This document shows positions 7,865 to 16,824 of a stretch of 33,309 nucleotides of DNA, in pieces (position 1 is the first letter of the stretch; each line of letters starts with the position of its first letter). The notes under the pieces are model-generated. The model saw nothing but the letters and a program-made list of their open reading frames with translations, was not told the origin of the DNA and did no database searches. Location of the stretch: contig REEE01000215.1 in assembly GCA_007695245.1 (NCBI GenBank), forward strand, positions 1-33,309, in the 5' to 3' direction. Position numbers and translations under genes: made by a program. The DNA comes from Candidatus Competibacteraceae bacterium (GTDB lineage: Bacteria; Pseudomonadota; Gammaproteobacteria; Competibacterales; Competibacteraceae).

Positions 7865-10800
7865 GCCGCAAATGTTGGGGCTCGACTTCGTGGCCGACGA
7901 CGCGCTGTCGGGCTTTCGCTTGCAGCGCCTGGAAGTCTTCAACTGGGGCACCTTCGATGGCCGGGTGTGGACGCTGGCGCTCGACGGCAAGAATGGTCTG
8001 TTGACCGGTGATATCGGTTCCGGCAAATCGACGCTGGTGGATGCGATCACGACGCTGCTGGTGCCCGCTCAACGCATCGCCTACAACAAGGCCGCCGGTG
8101 CCGAGAGCAAGGAGCGGACGCTGCGTTCCTACGTGCTCGGGCATTACAAGTCCGAACGCAACGAGGTGACCGGCGCCGCCAAACCGGTGAGCCTGCGCGA
8201 TCACAACAGCTATTCGGTCATCCTGGGAGTGTTCCACAACGCGGGCTACGATCAGACCGTCTCGCTGGCCCAGGTGTTCTGGATGAAGGAGGCGCAGGGT
8301 CAGCCCGCGCGCTTCTTCGTGGCGGCGGAACGTGGGTTATCGATTGCCGCCGACTTCGCGCATTTCGGATCGGACCTCACCCAACTGCGCAAGAAACTAC
8401 GGGCGTTGGGCGCGGACCTTGAGGACAGTTTTCCCAAGTACGGCGCGTGGTTCCGGCGGCGCTTCGGCATCGACAACGAACAGGCGCTGGAACTGTTCCA
8501 TCAGACGGTATCGATGAAGTCGGTGGGTAACCTCACCGACTTCGTGCGCGGTCACATGCTGGAACCCTTCGACGTGGTGCCCCGGATCCAGGCGCTCATC
8601 AATCATTTCGATGACCTCAACCGCGCGCATGAAGCGGTGCTCAAGGCCAAGCGCCAGGTGGAACTGCTTGCGCCCTTGGTGACCGACTGCGACCGCCATC
8701 GGGAGCAGGCGGCCGAACTGGAAGGTTTGCGCGCCGGTCGGGAGGCGCTGAAACCCTACTTTGCCGAACTCAAGCTCGGTCTGATCGATCGGCGCTTGCG
8801 GTTGCTCGCCGAGGAACACGCGCGCCTGGCGACTCAGAAAGAGCGGCACACGGAACAGCGCGATCGTCAGCGGCGGGAAGCGGACCGGCTCAAGCGCGCC
8901 GTGGCGGAGCAGGGTGGCGACCGGCTGGAGCAACTGGCCGTGGAGATTCGCGACTTCGAGCGCGAGCGCGGCCGCCGCCAGCAGCGTGCGGAGCGGCACG
9001 CGACGTTGTTGGCCGCCATCGACGAGTCCCCCGCCGGCGATGAAGCCGCCTTCATCGCCCAACGGCGGCGGCTGGCGGACCGGCGCGAAGATTTGAGTCA
9101 GCAGGAAGTCGATCTGCAGAATCAGAGCACTGAATGGGAGGTGTCCTTGCGCGAAGGCCGGCGCGAGCAGGGTCGGCTTGCCGAGGAAGTCGTCAGCCTC
9201 AAGGCCCGGCGCAGCAATATCCCGGCGACGCAAGTGGCGATGCGCGAGGCGTTATGCGCGGCGCTTGGCTTGAAAGAGGAGGCCATGCCCTTTGCCGGGG
9301 AGCTCATCCAGGTGCGCGAGGATGCGCGCGACTGGGAAGGGGCCATCGAACGGGTGCTGCACAACTTCGGATTGTCGCTGCTGGTGCCGGACGCGCACTA
9401 CGCGGAGGTGGCCGCCTGGGTGGACCGCACTCATCTCGCGGGACGCCTCGTGTATTTCCGGGTGCGTTCCAACCGCCAGTCGGACCTGCCCGAGTTGCAC
9501 CGTGACTCGCTGGTCAGACAGCTCGCCATCAAACCCGACTCGGCGTTCTACCCCTGGCTGGAACGCGAGTTGGCGCATCGTTTCAACTATGCCTGTTGCC
9601 CCACGCCAGAGCAGTTCCGCCGCGAAACCCGGGCGCTGACCCGCGCCGGGCAGATCAAGGCGCCGGGCGAGCGCCACGAAAAGGATGATCGCCACCGGCT
9701 GGACGACCGCAGCCGCTACGTGCTGGGTTGGAGCAACGCGGCCAAGATCGCCGTGCTGGAAGCGCAAAAGCAGGCCCTTGAAATCCGGCTGAGCGAGATC
9801 GGCGCGCGCATCGCCAGGGCGCAAGGCGAGCAAGCGCAGTTGCGCCAGCGGCTCGATGCGCTGACGGCGCTCCACGAATTCGACGACTTCCGCGACCTGG
9901 ATTGGCGGAGTTGTGCGGCCGCCATCGCCCGCCTGCGGGATGAAATAGCCCGGCTGGAGGCCGCCAGCAATACCTTGCGGGAACTCAACGCCCAGCTTGA
10001 AACCGCGCAAACCGCCCTGCAAGCCAGCGAGCAGGCGTTATCGGCCATCGACCAGGAACTCGGCGGCGTTGCGGCCAAACGCGAGGCGGCCGAGGCACAG
10101 CGACAGCAGACCGTGGCCTTGCTGGCCGACCTCGCCGGCGAGGTGCGCACCCGGATGGACGCGCTGCGCGCGGAGGTGCTGGGCGAACATCAGCTTTCGG
10201 TCGAATCCTGCGATAACCGCGAACGCGAGTTGCGGGATGTCTTGCAGGCGCGCATGGATGCCGAGGCGAAGCGCCTGGAGCGGCTCACCGAGAAGATCAT
10301 CAAGGCCATGTCCGCCTTCAAGGATGCCTACAAACTCGAAACCGCCGACTTCGACGCCAGCCTGGAAGCCGCTTTCGAGTACCGGAACCTCCTCGACCAA
10401 TTGGGCCGCGACGATTTGCCGCGTTTCGAGGCACGGTTCAAGGAGTTGTTGAACGTCAACACGATCAACGAGATCGCCAACTTCAACGCCCAGCTCGCCC
10501 GGGAGCGAGAGACCATTAAGGAGCGCATCGCGCGCATCAACGAGTCGCTCGCGCAGATCGATTACAACCCGGGGCGCTACATCCTGCTGGAATCCCAGCT
10601 CAGCCCCGATGCGGAGATTCGCGACTTCCAGGCCGAACTGCGCGCCTGCACGGAAGGCGCGCTGACCGGCTCCGACGATGCACAGTATTCGGAAGCCAAG
10701 TTCCTGCGGGTCAAGACCATCATCGACCGCTTCCGCGGCCGCGAGGGGCTCTCCGACCAGGACCGGCGCTGGACGGCCAAGGTGACCGACGTGCGTAACG

Positions 10801-11219
10801 GGTTTCTGTTCGCCGCCAGCGAGCGCTGGCGCGAGGACGGAACCGAGTTCGAGCACTATTCCGACTCCGGTGGCAAATCCGGCGGCCAGAAGGAAAAGCT
10901 CGCCTATACCATTCTCGCGGCGAGTCTCGCCTACCAGTTCGGGCTGGAATGGGGTGCGGTTCGTTCGCGCTCCTTCCGTTTCGTGGTCATCGACGAGGCT
11001 TTTGGTCGGGGTTCGGACGAGTCGGCGCAATATGGCCTCAAACTGTTCCAGCAGCTCAACCTGCAATTCCTGATCGTCACGCCATTGCAGAAGATCCACA
11101 TCATCGAGCCGTTCGTCGCCAGCGTCGGCTTCGTGCATATCGAGGGCGGGCGGGCCTCCAAGCTGCGTAATCTGTCCATTGAGGAATACCGGGCGCACAA
11201 GGCGGAGCGGTCGGCATGA
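7857..11219 (+). CDS. jetC: Wadjet subunit JetC (SMC-like ATPase)
   Basis: A 1120-residue SMC/MukB-like ATPase and the motor of the Wadjet complex. The head is split: residues 20-75 hold [15 protein letters not shown] and a perfect Walker A (GDIGSGKST, 51-59); the C-terminal part holds the ABC signature SGGQKEK near 1008 and Walker B VVIDEAFG with D1046 and E1047. Between them lie two long charged helical arms, about 290-460 and 610-960, separated by a globular hinge-like segment near 465-560. This is the expected hairpin coiled coil. The open frame extends upstream to 7734 over jetB, but the ATG at 7857 follows a GGGAGGGG purine tract and begins the conserved sequence. It overlaps jetB by 8 bases and jetD by 4. 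No disruption is seen, so the ATPase appears intact. Confidence 0.95.
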   Translation: MNEPQMLGLDFVADDALSGFRLQRLEVFNWGTFDGRVWTLALDGKNGLLTGDIGSGKSTLVDAITTLLVPAQRIAYNKAAGAESKERTLRSYVLGHYKSERNEVTGAAKPVSLRDHNSYSVILGVFHNAGYDQTVSLAQVFWMKEAQGQPARFFVAAERGLSIAADFAHFGSDLTQLRKKLRALGADLEDSFPKYGAWFRRRFGIDNEQALELFHQTVSMKSVGNLTDFVRGHMLEPFDVVPRIQALINHFDDLNRAHEAVLKAKRQVELLAPLVTDCDRHREQAAELEGLRAGREALKPYFAELKLGLIDRRLRLLAEEHARLATQKERHTEQRDRQRREADRLKRAVAEQGGDRLEQLAVEIRDFERERGRRQQRAERHATLLAAIDESPAGDEAAFIAQRRRLADRREDLSQQEVDLQNQSTEWEVSLREGRREQGRLAEEVVSLKARRSNIPATQVAMREALCAALGLKEEAMPFAGELIQVREDARDWEGAIERVLHNFGLSLLVPDAHYAEVAAWVDRTHLAGRLVYFRVRSNRQSDLPELHRDSLVRQLAIKPDSAFYPWLERELAHRFNYACCPTPEQFRRETRALTRAGQIKAPGERHEKDDRHRLDDRSRYVLGWSNAAKIAVLEAQKQALEIRLSEIGARIARAQGEQAQLRQRLDALTALHEFDDFRDLDWRSCAAAIARLRDEIARLEAASNTLRELNAQLETAQTALQASEQALSAIDQELGGVAAKREAAEAQRQQTVALLADLAGEVRTRMDALRAEVLGEHQLSVESCDNRERELRDVLQARMDAEAKRLERLTEKIIKAMSAFKDAYKLETADFDASLEAAFEYRNLLDQLGRDDLPRFEARFKELLNVNTINEIANFNAQLARERETIKERIARINESLAQIDYNPGRYILLESQLSPDAEIRDFQAELRACTEGALTGSDDAQYSEAKFLRVKTIIDRFRGREGLSDQDRRWTAKVTDVRNGFLFAASERWREDGTEFEHYSDSGGKSGGQKEKLAYTILAASLAYQFGLEWGAVRSRSFRFVVIDEAFGRGSDESAQYGLKLFQQLNLQFLIVTPLQKIHIIEPFVASVGFVHIEGGRASKLRNLSIEEYRAHKAERSA

Positions 11220-12475
11220 CACGCTCGTCCCGAACGACTGTGGACGGACGCGGAGCCCCCGCCGGGCCGGCGCTGGGGATGGCGTCCGGCCAATGGACGA
11301 CGGCGAGCGCGCTGAAGGGGCAGCTACGCCGGTTGTGGGAGCGTGGCGAGCTATTGCGCGGTCTGGTCGGCGGGGAGACGGTTTTCCCGCTGCGTCTCGC
11401 CCTGAAAGGACCGGGATCGGCCGAACTCGCCCAGCGTTTCGAGGCGGTGCGCGCCTGGATCGCCGATCTGGTCGCCGAACCCCGGATCCGCATCGAATGG
11501 CGCGAGGTCGATCATCGGGTCCTGGGTTCCCAGCGAGTGCCCCAGTCGGCCTGGGTCGATGATCTCGACAGTGCGCTTGCGCTGATTGGCAAACGCAGCG
11601 AGGCGGCACAGTTTAACGAATTGCTGGCGCTCGTCCGTGCGCGGCAGCCGACCCTGCTGGCGTGGCTGGGCAAAAGACCCTTGCGCGCCCTGGAATTGGC
11701 TGAGGACTGGGAGCGCCTGCTCGCCGTGGTGGATTGGCTGGTGCGTCATCCGCGGCCCGGCATCTATCCGCGGCAGGTGGATATTTCGGGCGTGCATAGC
11801 AAGTTTGTCGAAGCGCATCGCGGGGTCCTCGCGGAATGGCTGGACCTGACGCTGCCACCGGAGGCCATCGAGAAAGACCGAACCGGGGTCGGGCAGTTCG
11901 CGGCACGCTATGGTTTCCGCGACAAGCCCGCGCGCATCCGGTTTCGCGTGCTCGACCCGCGACTCGCTCTGGTGTCGGGAGTGGCGACCCCCGACATTAC
12001 GCTCGATGCCGAGAGTTTCGCCAACCTGAACGCGCCGGTCCGGCGGGTGTTCATCACCGAGAACGAAACCAATTTTCTGGCGTTTCCTCTGGTAGCGGAG
12101 GCCATCGTGGTCTTCGGTGCCGGCTACGGCTGGGATCAGTTGGCGCGGGCGGCGTGGCTCGCGCGCTGCGCCCTGTACTACTGGGGCGATATCGACACCC
12201 ACGGATTCGCGATCCTCGATCAGCTCCGCGGCTGCGTCGATCGCGTCGAGTCTTTCCTGATGGACCGGGCGACGCTGATGGCCCACGAAAACCTGTGGGG
12301 CGAGGAAAGCGATCAGGTCACGCACGATCTGCCGAGGCTCACCACGCCCGAGCGGGCGTTGTTCGACGATCTGCGCGACAACCGCATCCGCAAGGGCTTG
12401 CGTCTGGAACAGGAACGCGTGGGTTTTCGGTGGGTGGAGACGGCGCTGGGTGATGTACTCGGGCAAGACGGCTGA
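11216..12475 (+). CDS. jetD: Wadjet nuclease subunit JetD (DUF3322-DUF2220, Toprim-like)
   Basis: A 419-residue protein with an N-terminal DUF3322 arm (about residues 28-210, starting [20 protein letters not shown]) and a C-terminal DUF2220 domain related to the topoisomerase VI/Spo11 Toprim fold. The metal-binding acidic residues expected of that fold are visible: a glutamate in ITENETNFL (E282) and an aspartate pair in WGDIDTHGF (D325, D327). In studied Wadjet systems JetD cuts the small circular DNA that the JetABC motor has reeled in. The ATGA overlap with jetC supports the start at 11216; the first ~25 residues look unconserved, and an in-frame ATG at 11279 would give a more typical N-terminus. 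The gene is intact and closes the operon. Confidence 0.93.
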   Translation: MTRSSRTTVDGRGAPAGPALGMASGQWTTASALKGQLRRLWERGELLRGLVGGETVFPLRLALKGPGSAELAQRFEAVRAWIADLVAEPRIRIEWREVDHRVLGSQRVPQSAWVDDLDSALALIGKRSEAAQFNELLALVRARQPTLLAWLGKRPLRALELAEDWERLLAVVDWLVRHPRPGIYPRQVDISGVHSKFVEAHRGVLAEWLDLTLPPEAIEKDRTGVGQFAARYGFRDKPARIRFRVLDPRLALVSGVATPDITLDAESFANLNAPVRRVFITENETNFLAFPLVAEAIVVFGAGYGWDQLARAAWLARCALYYWGDIDTHGFAILDQLRGCVDRVESFLMDRATLMAHENLWGEESDQVTHDLPRLTTPERALFDDLRDNRIRKGLRLEQERVGFRWVETALGDVLGQDG

Positions 12476-12670
12476 GGTGGACCTCGGCCCAACCTGCAAA
12501 ATGGGTTCTCGTTCAGACACGGTAATAAAGGCGGCGGCGCTTGGAATTCACGGGCAGCCCAACCTACTGGGTTTCGGGGTTTTCGGCCAGACGCTAGCGA
12601 CGGCCATTCTTGGTTTTCAGACCGGTCGCAAGCCGCAGTAACCGGTTGGAAAAATTACCAAAATATTCTC
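12476..12670. other. Convergent intergenic region after the Wadjet operon
   Basis: These 195 bases separate jetD from the convergent RDD gene and contain no credible gene. The string GCCCAACCT occurs twice, exactly 70 bases apart (12487 and 12557), each followed within 5-10 bases by TGGGTT, so each copy could form a small hairpin. ACCGGT occurs twice near 12619-12645 and can pair as a 6-bp stem. No integrase site, tRNA end or IS remnant was recognised. Confidence 0.5.
12585..12612 (+). terminator. Possible stem-loop terminator after jetD
   Basis: GGCC at 12585-12588 pairs with GGCC at 12602-12605, with a short internal loop and an inner CGC/GCG stem around the palindrome CGCTAGCG. ATTCTTGGTTTT follows, which is only weakly U-rich. 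The position, about 110 bases after the jetD stop, suits the end of the operon transcript, but structure and tail are both imperfect. Confidence 0.3.
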
Positions 12671-13189
12671 TCAGGGTTTGGGCAACACGACCAGTTCGCT
12701 GTCCGAGAACCAGTCCGGCAGATGCAAGGCCAACAGTAGCAGCAGGCTCCCCAGGCCGAAGATCAGGCTGAGGCCGACCCCGACGTCCAGAACCCGATGC
12801 AGGTAGGCGGTCGGAGCCAGCCACAGGCCCCCGATCAGAAACCGCAGCAGCGCTTGCCTCCAGTCGATGCCCCGGCCATCGCGCCGTTGCAAGCGCAATC
12901 GCCAGGCGCGCATGCCCAAGGTCTGGCCGCCGTGAATCCAGAACCCACCGTAGAAAAAGAAACAAACCAGCAGCAGATAGGTGGAAAAAAATGGATTGCC
13001 CGTCAGCGGATTGTGCGCCTTAAACGCCTCGCCGCCGACCATCGCCACCGCCACGCCCAGCGCCAGCGCGGTCGCGCCGAACAGGACACCGGCCAGCAAC
13101 AGACCATCGTACGCGATGGCCGCCAACCGCCGCGGCAAGCCGGCGGGCGCAACGGCGGATTGCCCTGGAGAAGGTTGGGTGTCGTCCAT
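12671..13189 (-). CDS. RDD family membrane protein
   Basis: A 172-residue RDD-family protein. The family motif appears in PRRLAAIAYDGLLLAG near residues 19-34, with the conserved Arg and Asp at the edge of the first membrane segment. Further hydrophobic segments lie at about 35-50, 70-88 (LLLVCFFFYGGFWI) and 140-158 (GLSLIFGLGSLLLLLAL). The conserved GQTLGMRAWRLRLQRRDG loop follows the second pair. RDD proteins are small inner-membrane proteins; some have been linked to ion exchange, but function here is unknown. It lies 10 bases after the tolC-like gene and is probably cotranscribed with it. Confidence 0.88.
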   Translation of the reverse strand: MDDTQPSPGQSAVAPAGLPRRLAAIAYDGLLLAGVLFGATALALGVAVAMVGGEAFKAHNPLTGNPFFSTYLLLVCFFFYGGFWIHGGQTLGMRAWRLRLQRRDGRGIDWRQALLRFLIGGLWLAPTAYLHRVLDVGVGLSLIFGLGSLLLLLALHLPDWFSDSELVVLPKP

Positions 13190-13199
13190 GGCCCGGTGC

Positions 13200-14618
13200 T
13201 TATTGGCCTACGGGGAATTGACCCATGCGAGCGGCCTGGCCCGGCGCTCGATCATTACCCCTGCCGGCCGCCGTCGCTCCCTGGGCTGGCGGTTCGGGAA
13301 GACGACCGTCCGTCGGGTGAGGTTGGTCCAGCCAGCCGTTGATCTCCACCAAATCCGCTTCGGAGAGTTGGCCGGCGGCCTGTTTGAGCACCAGAAAATT
13401 GGCGATGTAGGAAAAACGGGCCGCCGAATACTCGCTTTCGGCGAGGAAGACGTTGCGCTCGGCGTCCAGCACGTCCACGATGGTGCGGGTGCCGACTTCG
13501 AAACCGGCCTGGTTGGCTTCCAGCGCGCTGCGAGTAGACACGCGAGTTTGGTCGAGCGCCCGGATTCGGCTGATGGCGGTCTCCTGGCCGCGATAGGCGT
13601 TGCGCACGATTCGCAGCGTATCCCGTTGCAGGTTTTCCAGGCCCTGCCGGGCTGCCTCGTAGTTGTGGGCCGCCTCGCGGGAGCGCGCGGAAACCGCGCC
13701 GCCGGTGTACAGCGGAATGTTCAGTTCGAGGTTGGCCTGGCTGCTGGCTTGACTGCTGACGCCGCTATCGATATCGGCGCGGCTGACGTTCAGGTTGAGG
13801 GTCGGGTAGTGTCCGGCTCTTTGCAGTTTGATGTTTTCCCGGGCCTGAGTCACGCTGAAACGGGCGCTGCGCAACCGCAGATTGCTCTCCAGCGCCATGC
13901 GCACCCACTCCTCGGGATCGCGCGGATCGGGTAGCGCCAGCGGCATGCGTTCGCTGAGCGTTTTGAGCTGCGCGTACTCCCGGCCGGTCAGTTGCCGCAG
14001 GAACTCGCGGGCATTGGCCAGCGCGTTGATGGCGCTGATCTCCTGGGAAACGGCGGCGTCGAAACGCGCCTGGGCGTCGAAGACGTCGGTGATGGTGGCC
14101 AGTCCGACTTCAAACCGTCGGTTGGCTTGTTCGAGCTGGCGGGCGAAGGCGTTTTTCTCCGCCGTGGCGAATGTCAGGTCGTCGATCGCTTCCAGCACGC
14201 CGAAGTAGCCCTGCGCGACGCGTAGAATCAATTCGTCCTCGGTATTGAGGAAATCGACGTCGGACTGATTGACCACGGCGTCCGCCAGACGCTGCCGGAT
14301 CTGGCTGTCCCGATTGTAAATCGGTTGCGTCAGGCCAATTGAATACGCATGCGTATCGAACGATGAGTTGCCCCGCGGCGAGCCCGCGATCCCGAAGGTC
14401 CGTCCCTGCTCGAGGCGGGCACCCACGCTCGGTAGCAACAAGGCTCGGGCTTGTGGCCTGACCTCTTGAGCGGCTTCCCGGCTGGCGGCGGCGGCTCTGA
14501 TCACTGGATCGCTGTCCAGGGTGTGGTGGTAGATTTGCAGCAAATCTTCCGCCAGCGCTGAATGGCCGCCTAAAACGGCGATGATCCCGGCCAGTACCAG
14601 GTACGGCAATTTAGGCAT
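13200..14618 (-). CDS. tolC: TolC family outer membrane channel protein
   Basis: A 472-residue outer membrane efflux/secretion channel. A signal peptide is visible (LVLAGIIAVLGGHSALA, cleavage before about residue 24), followed by EDLLQIYHHTLDSDPVIRAA, the standard TolC mature N-terminus. Two outer-membrane-efflux repeats follow; SIGLTQPIYNRDSQIR in the first and ANLELNIPLYTGGAVSARSREA in the second mark the equivalent beta-strand and helix junctions, and FEVGTRTIVDVLDAERNVF is the usual C-terminal motif. The protein forms trimers that work with RND, ABC or MFS pumps; no pump gene is in this window. A GGGGAG site lies upstream of the ATG. It stands between pcm and the RDD gene, an arrangement common in gammaproteobacteria. 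Confidence 0.93.
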   Translation of the reverse strand: MPKLPYLVLAGIIAVLGGHSALAEDLLQIYHHTLDSDPVIRAAAASREAAQEVRPQARALLLPSVGARLEQGRTFGIAGSPRGNSSFDTHAYSIGLTQPIYNRDSQIRQRLADAVVNQSDVDFLNTEDELILRVAQGYFGVLEAIDDLTFATAEKNAFARQLEQANRRFEVGLATITDVFDAQARFDAAVSQEISAINALANAREFLRQLTGREYAQLKTLSERMPLALPDPRDPEEWVRMALESNLRLRSARFSVTQARENIKLQRAGHYPTLNLNVSRADIDSGVSSQASSQANLELNIPLYTGGAVSARSREAAHNYEAARQGLENLQRDTLRIVRNAYRGQETAISRIRALDQTRVSTRSALEANQAGFEVGTRTIVDVLDAERNVFLAESEYSAARFSYIANFLVLKQAAGQLSEADLVEINGWLDQPHPTDGRLPEPPAQGATAAGRGNDRAPGQAARMGQFPVGQ

Positions 14619-14642
14619 GGCTGACAGGCTCCCCTGATTAAG

Positions 14643-14663
14643 GCTAAAAGCTAAAAGCTAAAG
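14643..14663. repeat. Three tandem 7-bp repeats (GCTAAAA/G) in the pcm-tolC spacer
   Basis: GCTAAAA, GCTAAAA, GCTAAAG occur in direct succession in the 53-base gap between the pcm stop and the tolC start. The array is AT-rich compared with its surroundings and sits about 25 bases upstream of the tolC start codon. It could change length by slippage. Confidence 0.7.
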
Positions 14664-14671
14664 CAGTTATT

Positions 14672-15331
14672 TTAGAATTCGAAAACCCTGGGCGGGGCGG
14701 CGTTGCGCAACGGCGGCAATTCGGTGTCGAACAGGCTTTCCCGCAGCCATTCCCGCTCGCCGAGCCGGGTGATCAGCAGCGCTTCCATCACCGGCGGCTG
14801 GCCGACCACGATAAAGAGCCGGCCGTTCAAGCTCAGACTTTGCCGCCAGTGGTCGGCGACCGCGGCCACCGAGCCGGTGACGGCGATCGCGTCGTAACGG
14901 CGTTCGCCCCAACCGCCGCTGGCATCGCCGACGTGCAGCACCACGTGGCCAAGGCCGTGGGCCTTGAGCTTGACCCGAGCGGACTCAATGAATTCGGCGA
15001 CGATATCCACGCTGACCACGCTGGTGGTCAGTCGCGCCAGACAGGCGGTCAGATAGCCGCTGCCCGTGCCGATCTCCAGCACGCGTTCGCCCGGTCGCAC
15101 CGCTAGCGCTTGCAGGATTCGGCCTTCGAAATTGGGCTTCAACATGAACTCATCATGACCGAGCGGAATGGCGAGGTCGCTGAACGCCAGATTGCGGTAA
15201 CGCTCCGGGACGAAGTCCTCGCGCGGCACGCTGGCGAGCACATCCAGCACGTGCTGATCCAGCACGTCCCACGGTCGAATCTGTTGTTCGATCATGTTCT
15301 GGCGCGCCTGTTCGAAATTGAATGCGGTCAT
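14672..15331 (-). CDS. pcm: Protein-L-isoaspartate O-methyltransferase family protein
   Basis: A 219-residue SAM-dependent methyltransferase of the Pcm family, which methylates isoaspartyl residues to start repair of aged proteins. Residues 1-30 (ARQNMIEQQIRPWDVLD) and DFVPERYRNLAFSDLAIPLGH are family-typical; SAM motif I is VLEIGTGSGYLTACLA near residue 84, followed by VVSVDI. This is the shorter variant commonly found upstream of tolC rather than the one beside surE/rpoS. In this subgroup the substrate-binding segment differs from classical Pcm, so the exact substrate is uncertain. It is separated from trkA by 104 bases and probably has its own promoter: TAAAAT around 15405-15411 on the minus strand is a possible -10 box. 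Confidence 0.88.
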   Translation of the reverse strand: MTAFNFEQARQNMIEQQIRPWDVLDQHVLDVLASVPREDFVPERYRNLAFSDLAIPLGHDEFMLKPNFEGRILQALAVRPGERVLEIGTGSGYLTACLARLTTSVVSVDIVAEFIESARVKLKAHGLGHVVLHVGDASGGWGERRYDAIAVTGSVAAVADHWRQSLSLNGRLFIVVGQPPVMEALLITRLGEREWLRESLFDTELPPLRNAAPPRVFEF

Positions 15332-15435
15332 GTTCGGGGTCCTGTCAACGCGTGGGATTCTGGAGTTTTGGCGGGGGATTGCCCCGCTCGCGAGGGCGGG
15401 CTGATTTTAACACAGGGCGCATGACGGCGGCGTGC

Positions 15436-16815
15436 CTACAGGAAGGTCGCGTCGACCGCGAACAGGCGCTCGACCTCAGGGACCCGCTTCTTGTCCACCA
15501 GAAACAGGATGGCGTGATCGTCGGCCTCGATCATGGTGTCGTGGTGGCAGATGATCACCTCATCGGCCCGGACGATGGCGCCGATGGTGGCGCCGGGCGG
15601 CAGTCGGATCTCGTCGAGACGCCGGCCCACCACCTTGGACGTCTTATAGTCGCCATGGGCGACGGTCTCGATCGCCTCGGCGGCGCCGCGCCGCAGCGAA
15701 TGGACCTTGGCGACATCGCCGCGGCGGACGTGGGCCAGCAGGCTGCCGATCGTGGCCTGTTGCGGCGAGATGGCGATGTCGATGATGCCCGAGGACTCCA
15801 CCAGATCCACGTAGGAAACCCGATTGATCAGCGCCATCACCTTGCGCGCCCCCATGCGCTTGGCCAGCATCGCCGAGAGGATGTTGACTTCGTCGTCGTT
15901 GGTCACGGCGCAGAACACGTCCATGTTTTCGATATTTTCCTGCCGCAGCAGGTTCTCATCGGCCGCGTCGCCCTGCAAGACGATGGCTCGGCTTAACTGT
16001 TCGGACAAGCGTCTGGAGGTCACCGGATTATGCTCGATCACCTTGACCTGAAACCGCTCTTCCAGGGCTTGGGCCAACCGATTGCCGATGTGACCGCCGC
16101 CGGCGACGATCAACCGCTTGACCATCCGGTCCAACTTGCGCAGTTCGCCGACCACGGCGCGCGCGTTCTTGCGCGAGGCGATGAAGAACACTTCGTCCTC
16201 GGCTTCGATGATGGTGTTGCCTTGCGGAACGATCGGGTGGCCTCGGCGAAAAATGGCGGCGACCCGGGTGTCGATGCCCGGCATGCGGGCCGGCAGGGTG
16301 CGCAGCGCCTGGCCGATCAGGCGGCTGCCCTCGTAGGCCTTGACCCCCACCAGACGGACTTGGCCTTCGGCGAAATCCAGCACTTGCAGGGCACCGGGGT
16401 ATTCGATGATGCGATGGATATAGTCGGTCACCAACTGTTCGGGACTGATCAACACATCGATCGGCAGCGCGTCGTCCTTGAACAATTGCTCGTGATAGGT
16501 GAGGTACCCGCCGGCGCGGACCCGGGCGATCTTGGTCGGCGTGTTGAACAGCGTATGAGCGATCTGGCAGGCGACCATATTGACTTCATCGTTGTCGGTC
16601 AACGCGATCAGCATATCGGCGTCGGCGGTGCCCGCCTGCTCCAGCAGTCCCGGGTACGAGGCGTGGCCGCAGACCGTGCGAATATCCAGCCGATCCTGCA
16701 GCGTCTGCAACCGCTCGGCGCTGGCGTCCACCACGGTGATATCGTTGGCTTCGCCGGCCAGAATATGCGCGACGGAACCACCCACTTGGCCGGCCCCGAG
16801 AATCACGATCTTCAC
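15436..16815 (-). CDS. trkA: Trk system potassium transporter regulatory subunit TrkA
   Basis: A 459-residue peripheral membrane protein that gates the TrkH/TrkG potassium channel in response to nucleotide. It has two tandem RCK modules. Each starts with a Rossmann nucleotide-binding motif: GAGQVGG at residues 7-13 and GGGHIG at 239-244. TrkA-C subdomains follow each (for example VGVKAYEGSRLIGQALRTLPAR, and the C-terminal VVGRRLDEIRLPPGATIGAIVR). Length and arrangement match the family. It starts 9 bases after ntrX, so it is probably part of the ntrY-ntrX-trkA transcript. No trkH is seen in the window. Confidence 0.96.
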   Translation of the reverse strand: MKIVILGAGQVGGSVAHILAGEANDITVVDASAERLQTLQDRLDIRTVCGHASYPGLLEQAGTADADMLIALTDNDEVNMVACQIAHTLFNTPTKIARVRAGGYLTYHEQLFKDDALPIDVLISPEQLVTDYIHRIIEYPGALQVLDFAEGQVRLVGVKAYEGSRLIGQALRTLPARMPGIDTRVAAIFRRGHPIVPQGNTIIEAEDEVFFIASRKNARAVVGELRKLDRMVKRLIVAGGGHIGNRLAQALEERFQVKVIEHNPVTSRRLSEQLSRAIVLQGDAADENLLRQENIENMDVFCAVTNDDEVNILSAMLAKRMGARKVMALINRVSYVDLVESSGIIDIAISPQQATIGSLLAHVRRGDVAKVHSLRRGAAEAIETVAHGDYKTSKVVGRRLDEIRLPPGATIGAIVRADEVIICHHDTMIEADDHAILFLVDKKRVPEVERLFAVDATFL

Positions 16816-16824
16816 GGCCCGGCC

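Noticed and set aside
10038-11609. 523-codon minus-strand frame antisense to jetC and jetD
   Set aside because: It is the complement of conserved SMC head sequence; its length is explained by GC-rich codon bias. No start signal or domain was seen.
5733-12650. GACCGGT occurring on both sides of the Wadjet operon as possible attachment repeats
   Set aside because: A 7-bp GC-rich string is expected by chance at this composition, and no integrase or longer match supports it.
15381-15412. GC-rich imperfect hairpin followed by TTTTAA between pcm and trkA, as a terminator
   Set aside because: The T-run follows on the plus strand, where no gene ends; on the transcribed minus strand there is no U-tract, and the stem has mismatches.
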